The notes under the pieces: generated by a model
Seen by the model: the letters and a program-made list of their open reading frames with translations, nothing else
Database searches by the model: none
What the model was told of the DNA's origin: nothing
Shown here: positions 15,703 to 22,203 of the stretch, piece by piece
How positions within the stretch are numbered: position 1 is the first letter of the stretch
Layout of the letters: each line of letters begins with the position of its first letter
Virus record (IMG/VR): IMGVR_UViG_3300028025_001450
Span: 1 to 22,203 of that record
Reading direction: 5' to 3' (one strand)
Length of the DNA: 22,203 nucleotides
Origin: a virus
Made by a program: the position numbers and the translations under genes

Positions 15703-17163
15703 TTAGGCACCGTAACGGAACAATACGAAGTTGTTAGCACCCAAGGTACATACACAACGCTCAGACAAGAAGTTAACTTCCATTGCATCCAAGTCGCTAG
15801 TAGCAGCGCCACCGGCAGAACCTGTGATCCAAGTCTTGTAACGACGGTCCTCAGTAGCAGTTGCTCTGTAACGAACGTGCAAGAAAGGACGCTTGGCGTT
15901 CTTGCCCAACACTTGGTCGTAAACAGTTGTAGAACCTGCAGGAACCAACAAACCAGTGATTACGTTTGCAGTGCTTGCACCAGTGGTAGAAGCAGTCAAA
16001 CCACCACGCATGGTAGGATCGTTCAAGTATTTCCAGTCTGTCTTGTAGAAGTCATATCCACGACGGAAACCGCTGAAGCCAAGGTTCAATGCCATGTTTA
16101 CATCGTTCTCAAACAAACCGAAAGAAGCGGCGTTAGAAGAACCTGAAGCATTGTAACCGTTCAAGGTAGCCAACATATCGTCGATGTCGAAACTGAAGTC
16201 ACGGTTAACGAAGATTACGTTCTCTTCGATAGAACCCTGCTTGTCCAAACGAGATACGATTGAATCGAAGTCAGCCAAGGTAGTTGGGTTACCACCACCC
16301 CATACGTTTCCACGATCGTTTACTACGTAGAACACACCCTCAGAACCTTTGTAACCAGCGGCTACAGCACCAGATCCACTAGCAGCAGGAACTGCTTCGA
16401 TCATAGCGGTTTCCAAGTAGTCCTCGAAACGCAAACGGGTTTCGTGCTCAGACTTCAAATACCACAAGAAGCCAGATGCACCGTTCTCGGTAGTAACTTC
16501 AATCCATCCGATCTGAGCCATGTCAGAACCAGATACAGCATACTTGTCCTTGATGATGATAGGGCTGTTGTCGTAGATGTCATCTTCTGCTTCCAAAGAA
16601 CCAACCATTCCGTTAGTTCCTTTTTTGAATTCAGAACCGTAGATGAAGATGGTGAATGTGTTTGTTGCAAGAGCGTTGGTCATACCGGCGCCTTCGTAGA
16701 AAGCCACGTCAATGGTGCCAAGAGCAGGATCAACGAAAGTAATGATACCTTTGTTCTGGGTAGGGCCAGCAACGTTAGGAGTGATCACCACGGTTTGTCC
16801 AACACGCAAAGCAATGCTACCGGCAGTCAAACCAATAGAAGCACGGTTAGGAACCAACACGTCGTTGATAGTGAAAGTCGCATTATCTGCGCCAGACAAC
16901 ACACTTGTAGTACAGTTGACGTACTTGATGTGCAAACGGCCTTGTTCAGCCCATTTGATCATGTCTGAGTTGGATGGCATTTCAGCGCCAACCATACGCA
17001 AGAAAGAAGCGATTGTGCGATTACCGTAACGCTCAAATTCTTTCTCGTAAGTATCAGGAAGATACTGGTTCAAGAAGTTGAAGTCGGTAATATAGTTAGT
17101 AGATAGGGGGACCTGTTGCGCACTCGGCTGCAACTGATAGGTCGGGGTAGACAAAACTGCCAT
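15703..17163 (-). CDS. Major capsid protein (crAss-like, HK97-type fold expected)
   Basis: Main building block of the icosahedral shell. Recognition rests on the N-terminal motif ERYGNRTIASFLRMVGAEMP (residues 44-63) followed by WAEQGRLH (71-78), which I know from crAss-like capsid proteins, and on the length of 486 aa. The middle part has the Gly/Asn-rich loops and Trp/Phe-rich segments expected of a coat protein, such as FYKTDWKYLNDPTMRGGL. The C-terminus ends in LFRYGA. There is no N-terminal delta domain, in line with a separate scaffold gene just upstream. The start at 17163 has a very A-rich leader (about 17164-17195) and no Shine-Dalgarno sequence, as usual for Bacteroidota. A hairpin followed by T5 lies downstream, which would allow high, separately controlled expression. 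Confidence 0.87.
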   Translation of the reverse strand: MAVLSTPTYQLQPSAQQVPLSTNYITDFNFLNQYLPDTYEKEFERYGNRTIASFLRMVGAEMPSNSDMIKWAEQGRLHIKYVNCTTSVLSGADNATFTINDVLVPNRASIGLTAGSIALRVGQTVVITPNVAGPTQNKGIITFVDPALGTIDVAFYEGAGMTNALATNTFTIFIYGSEFKKGTNGMVGSLEAEDDIYDNSPIIIKDKYAVSGSDMAQIGWIEVTTENGASGFLWYLKSEHETRLRFEDYLETAMIEAVPAASGSGAVAAGYKGSEGVFYVVNDRGNVWGGGNPTTLADFDSIVSRLDKQGSIEENVIFVNRDFSFDIDDMLATLNGYNASGSSNAASFGLFENDVNMALNLGFSGFRRGYDFYKTDWKYLNDPTMRGGLTASTTGASTANVITGLLVPAGSTTVYDQVLGKNAKRPFLHVRYRATATEDRRYKTWITGSAGGAATSDLDAMEVNFLSERCVCTLGANNFVLFRYGA

Positions 17164-17180
17164 AGTCGTTTATTTTTTTC

Positions 17181-18299
17181 TTAGATTTTTTTGATGCTGC
17201 GGATTTTTAAACCTCTGCTGGAATCAGGATCCACTGCTTTTACCTGCATTCCATCTTTACTACCCATGGCCTGTGACGCTGGTCTTTCGCTCATGTTGAT
17301 GTTCTTGATCTTGCGAGTAACATCTTCAGTGGCGGCCGACATGCCTTGCTCATAAAAGAACTTAGCAAACCTCTCAGGGTTCATGGCTACCGCTAGCGCT
17401 CTATGATAACCTGCTGCATCCTTGATCATCCCAGCATCATCCAAGTACTTACCAATAAAGTTCGTTGGTGTCAATTGGGCCTTCTTCAATTCAGCGGCAT
17501 CACCCGGTGCGTAACGTAAAACTTGGTCGTTCAACTTAAACTCAAAACCTTTGAACTCATTGTTGAATACCTCGTCGGTCTTCTTTGAAAACCACTCACG
17601 CTTGCGCTCGGCTTCTTGCTCCATAGTTTTTGCCTGCGATATATATTGCTTATAGGCCTGCAATTCTTCTTTTTCTTCTGGAGAAACGTCTGCCGTTCTT
17701 GACTCAAGGGGCATTTTGTATTTCTCTTTCTGAGTATTGAAGTATTGCTTGGCTTCTGCAACCATTTTCTTTTTGGCTAGTTTGGCGCGCTTGATAGTTG
17801 AGTCATCGTCCAAGTCTTCGTTGTACGAATACTCTTCCATCATGACATCAATGTCCTCGTCATCCAAACCAACCTGTGTTGACTTCAAGTAACTGCGCAG
17901 AACGCTGTCAGAATCCATTGAATCAAAATCTTCCTTCAACTTGAGGAAGTCTTCAAAGCCTCTGCCTGTTTCTTTGCGGTACTTCAAGTACGCTGATACG
18001 TCCTCGGGTAGTTTCTCCTCAGAACGCTCAGTCATCAACTCGTCGAAAGAATTGATTTGCTTGTTGTAGCGTTTACTTATATATGAAAGAACGTCTTGTT
18101 CTTGAAGTTCCTCGGGCTCTTGCGCTACTGGTTCTGGAGGCGTCAGTGGTATCTCTACCTTCTGCTCATTGTCCATGACAACAGTTAACTCGGGAGCCGG
18201 GGCTTCGATTTGTTCCTGATGTCTTACCAACAATTCCTCTTCTAACTCTTGAACGCCTTTGCTTTCGATAGGCTTCACTTCTCTTACTTTGATTTCCAT
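17181..18299 (-). CDS. Scaffold-like / capsid assembly protein (372 aa)
   Basis: Probable internal scaffold that guides coat protein assembly, inferred mainly from its place between portal and major capsid protein and from its composition. The first 90 residues are acidic and proline-rich (PAPELTVVMDNEQ, PLTPPEPVAQEPEELQEQ). Next comes a VLSYISKRYNKQINSFDELM segment (about residues 90-110) of a kind seen in Bacteroidota phage assembly proteins. Residues about 165-260 are strongly charged and helical (DDDSTIKRAKLAKKKMVAEA and a following coiled coil). The C-terminal 45 residues are basic, which suits binding to coat protein. No cysteine, membrane segment or protease motif is visible. It stops 17 nt before the major capsid gene. 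The alternative is a permanent internal capsid protein. Confidence 0.6.
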   Translation of the reverse strand: MEIKVREVKPIESKGVQELEEELLVRHQEQIEAPAPELTVVMDNEQKVEIPLTPPEPVAQEPEELQEQDVLSYISKRYNKQINSFDELMTERSEEKLPEDVSAYLKYRKETGRGFEDFLKLKEDFDSMDSDSVLRSYLKSTQVGLDDEDIDVMMEEYSYNEDLDDDSTIKRAKLAKKKMVAEAKQYFNTQKEKYKMPLESRTADVSPEEKEELQAYKQYISQAKTMEQEAERKREWFSKKTDEVFNNEFKGFEFKLNDQVLRYAPGDAAELKKAQLTPTNFIGKYLDDAGMIKDAAGYHRALAVAMNPERFAKFFYEQGMSAATEDVTRKIKNINMSERPASQAMGSKDGMQVKAVDPDSSRGLKIRSIKKI

Positions 18300-18347
18300 T
18301 TGATTAGATTTAATTTATTGCAAATTTATATATTTTTTTCAATATCG
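18300..18347 (-). promoter_or_regulatory. Putative Bacteroidota-type -7 promoter box before the scaffold-like gene
   Basis: This AT-rich gap between the portal stop and the scaffold-like start carries TAAATTTG on the minus strand (18328-18321), matching TAnnTTTG. A poly-A run lies just upstream. No -33 TTTG is found at the usual distance, so only half of the promoter is supported. The predicted transcript would have a leader of roughly 10-15 nt. No hairpin terminator is visible here. Confidence 0.35.
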
Positions 18348-20783
18348 TTACCGAGGCTCAAACACAGACAGATCGAACCCATCAAGCGAGTCTTCTGTAG
18401 ATTCAAAATTGATTGGCGGTAAATCATTCTTACGCTGATTAATCAATTTAGATTGCTCTGTATTTTGTTGGCTTATCCTCTTGGCTTTGGCTTCCTCTTT
18501 GGTCATCTCTCTATCTGACAAACCTTTGTTGTTCAGACCGGCGATAGCCATGTTGTACTTGAACTCTTCGCCCATCAACTGTTGCTTGAGTCCTGCCTCT
18601 GCCTTCATTCTCTCGATCTCAAAAGCCACCTCTGCCTGTTTAACCTGCATCTTGACTTGACCTTCTGCCTGTATCTTCTGCATGGCTGACTGCGCAGACA
18701 TCTGTTGGATTTGCATTTGCTGCTGTGCCACCATCTGTTGCTTGGTCATCTCCATCTTATCTCTCTGCTCTTGCAACTTCATGCGCTTCACCTTCAACAA
18801 TTGGTTTGCCAACTTCAAGTTCTTGATTTCGCGAATGTCGATAGCATCCTCAAGGTTGATGTCACCCTTGGACAAAGCCATCTGAATGTTGGCTTCCAAC
18901 TGCGCCTTCTGCTCTTCGTCTGGGGCTATCTCCAAGAAGATACCAAAGTCGTAGATGTACAAGTCCTTGATTTCATTCAAGATAGACACGTTGTATTTGC
19001 CTATTCGGCTGATGAAGTCGTCCTTGAAGTCTGCATACTGAAGGATATCTGCTATCCTGTATGTCAATGCTTCTGAGATTGATCGGAAAATATAAAGACC
19101 ACCCTCAAGGATGTGGCGAGTAGCAGTGTTGGAATTCAAAGCGGCCAACTTCTGCAAGCCAACCAATGAGTTGGGGTCTGGGTTTGATGCGTCTCTTGCT
19201 TCGTTAACGCCAGTCACCGTACGGATCATATCCATGTAGTGGTTGTAGTTGGCAATCAACATCTGCGTCTTGGCAGCACCGGAGTTTGACGTAAGTTGCT
19301 GAATGGGCACACGTCCGTTGTTGAAGTCACCCTCTTGGGTGTAACTACGGCCGATAACACTACCCGTTTGGAAGTAAAGCCTCAATGCATCTTCTGGATT
19401 GTATGCGTTGCCGGTACCAAGATCTACTTCGTTAAGACCATCGGCATCGATGAACACACCATCGGGAACTGTACGGGCAATTACCTGTTGCAACTTCAAG
19501 TGAGTCAACTGAATCAAGTCAGCGAAAGGAATCATCCTACGCACCAACGATTCAATCGTACCCTTGTACATACGAGGCGCACATGCCACATAGTTTGGCA
19601 ATGCATGCTGAGAAGAAGACTTAGGACGTACCATGTTCTGAGCCAACTCCCACTTCAATAAGTAGTTTGTACCCATAACCATAACGCCTTCGTACCACAC
19701 ATCGATGGTTTTCTCTACGCGCTCGAACTTGCCATCCTCCATCATATCAGTAGGTGGGTTGAACGAATCATCCTTCTCGATGTAACGAACTCCACCACCT
19801 TCTAGATATTTTTTCTTGTAAACAATCTTCTTTGTGGTTTTGTAATTGAAATATAACAGCGTGGTGGTGTCTCTGAAGAATATGGTATTCTGATAGAACT
19901 GTGCTACGTTGTAATAGTTGTACCAGTTCTGACTGCTCTTGGATATTTCTTCCAACTGCGCGTCGGTCAATGTGGGGTCTATCTTGAGTAACTCAATGAT
20001 AGGCAATGTTTTGATTTCTCCCCAATAGAAACAATCTTTAAAGTATGGGTCTTCGGTGTAACTGTAAACCACGTTAGCAGGGTCTACGTAAGACACCTGA
20101 ACTCCCGATCCAAGCAAGAACTCGTGCTTGGTGACACCGATACCAATAACAGTCATGTCGTAGTCGACACGCTTTCTGATGTCTAGGTATTTGTTCTCGT
20201 CAAGGATTGTGTTGATGGCTTCCTCCTCGGCAATCTCGATCGCCGGCTTGTAGTTCAACTGCATGTACAACGCCAACTCTTCGTCGTTGCTAGGCAAATC
20301 CTCTGGATCAATAGTGAATGCGCTGATGCCTGTGCGCTCTTGAACAATCTCCAAGATATCCTTTGACACCATCTGTGCCTCGATAACATCTTGATACTTA
20401 GTTCTTTTCGATTGAGACATTGCATCCTGTGCATAAGCCTTAACCTTGAACAATCTATCGGACATTCCATTTACCACGATATCCACAAACTTTGGGATAA
20501 CGGGAACTGGAGTCCAATCAAGGTTCAAGTAAGACAAGTCGCCATCGATAGCAAGTTCGTTCTTATACTTTTGAACAGACTGCTCGCCTCTTGCGTATAG
20601 TCTTAGTCTGTGGAAATCTCTCCACTGACCGTAGTATCTGCACTGATTCCCGTCCTTGCGAAACCATTCGTACTGGATGGCCTGACCTATTTGCAACCCA
20701 TACTCCACTGATGCTTTCTCTGAATCAGATACGAACTGAGTTGGGAACCCTGTTGCTATTATATTAATTGAGACATCCTTCAT
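18348..20783 (-). CDS. Portal protein (crAss-like, 811 aa)
   Basis: Twelve-fold ring at one capsid vertex: the DNA entry channel, nucleation point for head assembly and docking site for TerL and the neck. Segments recognised as crAss-like portal are near residues 64-105 (ARGEQSVQKYKNELAIDGDL, then LNLDWTPVPVIPKFVDIVVN) and the middle part with INTILDENKYLDIRKRV. Residues about 670-745 form a Gln/Met/Lys-rich coiled coil (for example KQQMVAQQQMQIQQMSAQ), consistent with the C-terminal helical barrel of long portals. The last 60 residues are polar and acidic. The length of about 800 aa fits crAss-like portals. It starts within the ATGA overlap with terL and is followed after 48 nt by the scaffold-like gene. 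The position between TerL and the capsid genes supports the call independently. Confidence 0.87.
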   Translation of the reverse strand: MKDVSINIIATGFPTQFVSDSEKASVEYGLQIGQAIQYEWFRKDGNQCRYYGQWRDFHRLRLYARGEQSVQKYKNELAIDGDLSYLNLDWTPVPVIPKFVDIVVNGMSDRLFKVKAYAQDAMSQSKRTKYQDVIEAQMVSKDILEIVQERTGISAFTIDPEDLPSNDEELALYMQLNYKPAIEIAEEEAINTILDENKYLDIRKRVDYDMTVIGIGVTKHEFLLGSGVQVSYVDPANVVYSYTEDPYFKDCFYWGEIKTLPIIELLKIDPTLTDAQLEEISKSSQNWYNYYNVAQFYQNTIFFRDTTTLLYFNYKTTKKIVYKKKYLEGGGVRYIEKDDSFNPPTDMMEDGKFERVEKTIDVWYEGVMVMGTNYLLKWELAQNMVRPKSSSQHALPNYVACAPRMYKGTIESLVRRMIPFADLIQLTHLKLQQVIARTVPDGVFIDADGLNEVDLGTGNAYNPEDALRLYFQTGSVIGRSYTQEGDFNNGRVPIQQLTSNSGAAKTQMLIANYNHYMDMIRTVTGVNEARDASNPDPNSLVGLQKLAALNSNTATRHILEGGLYIFRSISEALTYRIADILQYADFKDDFISRIGKYNVSILNEIKDLYIYDFGIFLEIAPDEEQKAQLEANIQMALSKGDINLEDAIDIREIKNLKLANQLLKVKRMKLQEQRDKMEMTKQQMVAQQQMQIQQMSAQSAMQKIQAEGQVKMQVKQAEVAFEIERMKAEAGLKQQLMGEEFKYNMAIAGLNNKGLSDREMTKEEAKAKRISQQNTEQSKLINQRKNDLPPINFESTEDSLDGFDLSVFEPR

Positions 20784-22203
20784 CGAATAATTTCACTTAC
20801 GTTACCTTGGTTTGAGTACCTTGCAAAAGTAATGCTTATTTTTGATTCTTTTTTTTCGGGTAAATATAAGTGTTTTTGGTTGGCCATGATAGCCAAGCCT
20901 GAACTAATTGATGCGTCAAACTTTGTTCTGTTGGATATGTCGAACTTGGACCAATCCTCAAGCGTCTTATTGAATGGCATCGTGCCAATCAAATCGGGGT
21001 CTCTGTACTTGCCCTCAAAGTCAAAGCCCACGTGCTTCTCAATGTAAGACTCGATCGCTGATGCGTGCGACTGGCGCACATCCTCTGATGAGTTTGGTAT
21101 ACCACCCAGCTCACGCTCTGTTTTTGACAGGTTGTTGAATAGTTTGTCGGGTCGGTTGATGCTGTATCCCCTGTACCCCCTGTTCTTGAGGTGGTATAGC
21201 AGTCGGGGTTTGTTGTTCTCCGCAAGCACCGGCATCCCGTAAAATACCAAAGCCATAAGCACATCCTCGAAGAATATCTCCGCAGTCTGTGGTCTCGCCA
21301 CGTACTCCAAGAAGAACTCGTTAACAGGGGCGTTGTCCATGTGGAACTTGGTCATCCCGTGCAGCGCACCGTTTGATCCACGCCCATCCACGGTAGCCGA
21401 GATATCGTATGAGTCACACCCGAACGAACCTATATGCTCATTGCCGGGGTACTTGATTCCGTTCTTGTCGATTATCCTGTTCTGCAGGTTGCCCTCTGGA
21501 AGCCAACTCACTAGGAACCTGCCCTTTGGGTCGGGTGACCATATCACTTTGGTGTCCCTTATCCCATCCTTCCACATGAAACTACCGCGCGTCACCATGT
21601 GTGCTAGCACCTGTGAGTCGTTGTAGTCCACTTGGTGGTATATCTTGGTTAGGTTGAACAGAGATGACTTGGACTCGTCTCTGAATGCGTGAGACTCTGT
21701 GCGTGGGAACTGACGATAGAATTCGTTCAACGCATCCGCGTCATTCTTGAGCGAATCAACTTCTGCTTCCCAATAATCTATGGCGCCGTTCCTCACCATC
21801 ATGCCGTCCACCCCCTTGACAGGGTTGCTAGGCTTTCTAAATATCGGCATGCCGTATCTATCGATGAACCCCTCCATGTTCCACTCCATTGGAATGAACA
21901 AACTGTATAGACCACTCTTGGTCTGTCCGTTGGCGTTGCGCACCGCAGCGTTTGAATCCTCGTACAATTTCTTGTAGTTGTCACCACCCTTGCTCAATGC
22001 GTTTGAGGTAGAGCCCATCAAACATTTGCCGATAATCCTACTACCCACACGCAAACAAGTCTTTGTTACGCGCCAATTGTTGAGGATGTTGTTTGGCTTC
22101 GTCCATTTTGCGCTATTCATGCTTACGGTGAAGTCAGATAGTATCAACTTTCTTTCTTCATCATTGTCTGCATCCACTTGTATGCCAACGTAATCTCCCA
22201 TGT
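20780..22203 (-). CDS. terL: Terminase large subunit, C-terminal part (5' end outside window)
   Basis: Packaging motor and nuclease that cuts the replicated phage DNA and drives it through the portal. The frame is still open at the window edge. The first Met is at 22201 and is probably internal, because the Walker A and Walker B part of the ATPase is missing. Numbering from that Met, residues 62-73 (MGSTSNALSKGG) look like the ATPase coupling motif (motif III). The RuvC-like nuclease follows: D263 in FGCDSYD, E328 in VLAENNKPR, and D429 in NRTKFDASISSGLAIMA are the likely acidic metal ligands. The segment EYVARPQTAEIFFEDVLMAL is typical of the region between the first and second acidic residues. 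The stop codon TGA overlaps the portal start as ATGA, so the two are probably translationally coupled. I am sure of the family; the true start is unknown. Confidence 0.9.
   Translation of the reverse strand, partial: MGDYVGIQVDADNDEERKLILSDFTVSMNSAKWTKPNNILNNWRVTKTCLRVGSRIIGKCLMGSTSNALSKGGDNYKKLYEDSNAAVRNANGQTKSGLYSLFIPMEWNMEGFIDRYGMPIFRKPSNPVKGVDGMMVRNGAIDYWEAEVDSLKNDADALNEFYRQFPRTESHAFRDESKSSLFNLTKIYHQVDYNDSQVLAHMVTRGSFMWKDGIRDTKVIWSPDPKGRFLVSWLPEGNLQNRIIDKNGIKYPGNEHIGSFGCDSYDISATVDGRGSNGALHGMTKFHMDNAPVNEFFLEYVARPQTAEIFFEDVLMALVFYGMPVLAENNKPRLLYHLKNRGYRGYSINRPDKLFNNLSKTERELGGIPNSSEDVRQSHASAIESYIEKHVGFDFEGKYRDPDLIGTMPFNKTLEDWSKFDISNRTKFDASISSGLAIMANQKHLYLPEKKESKISITFARYSNQGNVSEIIR

Noticed and set aside
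15619-16146. Open frame of 175 codons on the plus strand opposite the major capsid gene
   Set aside because: It is antisense to a clearly recognised gene, starts in the terminator region, has a Ser/Thr/Arg/Cys-rich composition typical of a shadow frame and shows no family motif.
16444-16968. Open frame of 174 codons on the plus strand
   Set aside because: It is a mirror of the capsid coding sequence with no recognisable domain, and all other genes run on the minus strand.
1-22203. Alternative genetic code (TAG or TGA reassigned), as in some crAss-like phages
   Set aside because: All genes read through in the standard code without internal stops, and TAG is not found in frame.
1-22203. tRNA genes, CRISPR arrays, insertion sequences, integrase or attachment sites
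   Set aside because: None could be supported. Gaps between genes are under about 100 nt and are explained by promoters and terminators, and no regular spaced repeats were seen.

Overview
The window is one unbroken late (virion) gene block of a tailed, probably podovirus-type, bacteriophage of the crAss-like kind. All 14 genes lie on the minus strand, so transcription runs from 22203 towards 1. The crAss-like assignment rests on recognised family motifs and on gene order: terminase, portal, scaffold-like protein, major capsid protein, two connector/ring-type proteins, and a very large 'stabilization'/muzzle-type protein. The likely host is a member of the Bacteroidota. Start codons have A-rich leaders without clear Shine-Dalgarno sites, and four intergenic gaps carry the Bacteroidota -7 promoter motif TAnnTTTG. 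No database search was possible, so family names come from recognition.

Layout, in transcription order. Packaging and head: terminase large subunit (20780-22203, cut by the window edge), portal (18348-20783), scaffold-like protein (17181-18299), major capsid protein (15703-17163), and an unrecognised 250-aa protein (14853-15605) bracketed by two intrinsic terminators. Neck and tail: ring/connector protein 1 (13825-14778), ring/connector protein 2 (12895-13818), a 1554-aa stabilization/muzzle-type protein (8229-12893), a Cys-rich fibre/adhesin-like protein (6923-8218) and a conserved structural protein (6118-6912). Accessory and internal proteins: a GNAT-fold protein (5683-6093), an ejection-like Ala-rich helical protein (4729-5679), a 596-aa probable virion cargo protein (2942-4732) and a giant protein of at least 972 aa that leaves the window (1-2918).

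The genes are packed tightly. Gaps run from 1 to about 97 nt and two junctions are ATGA overlaps, so no stretch over 300 nt lacks a gene. Eleven of the 13 visible stop codons are TAA and the other two are the TGA of the ATGA overlaps. The code is standard: TAG is neither a stop nor an in-frame codon in the genes read. No tRNA, CRISPR array, integrase, insertion sequence or attachment site was seen.

Functionally, the block covers DNA packaging, the capsid shell, the neck and short tail, host-surface binding, and proteins probably packed in the virion and ejected into the cell. No contractile sheath, tube or classical tape-measure gene is present. The more unusual points are a C-terminal module shared by the muzzle-type and fibre-like proteins, a GNAT-like protein with a degenerate acetyl-CoA loop inside the virion block, a tandem 30-residue repeat followed by an A10 run in the giant protein, and TAnnTTTG boxes lying very close to two start codons.
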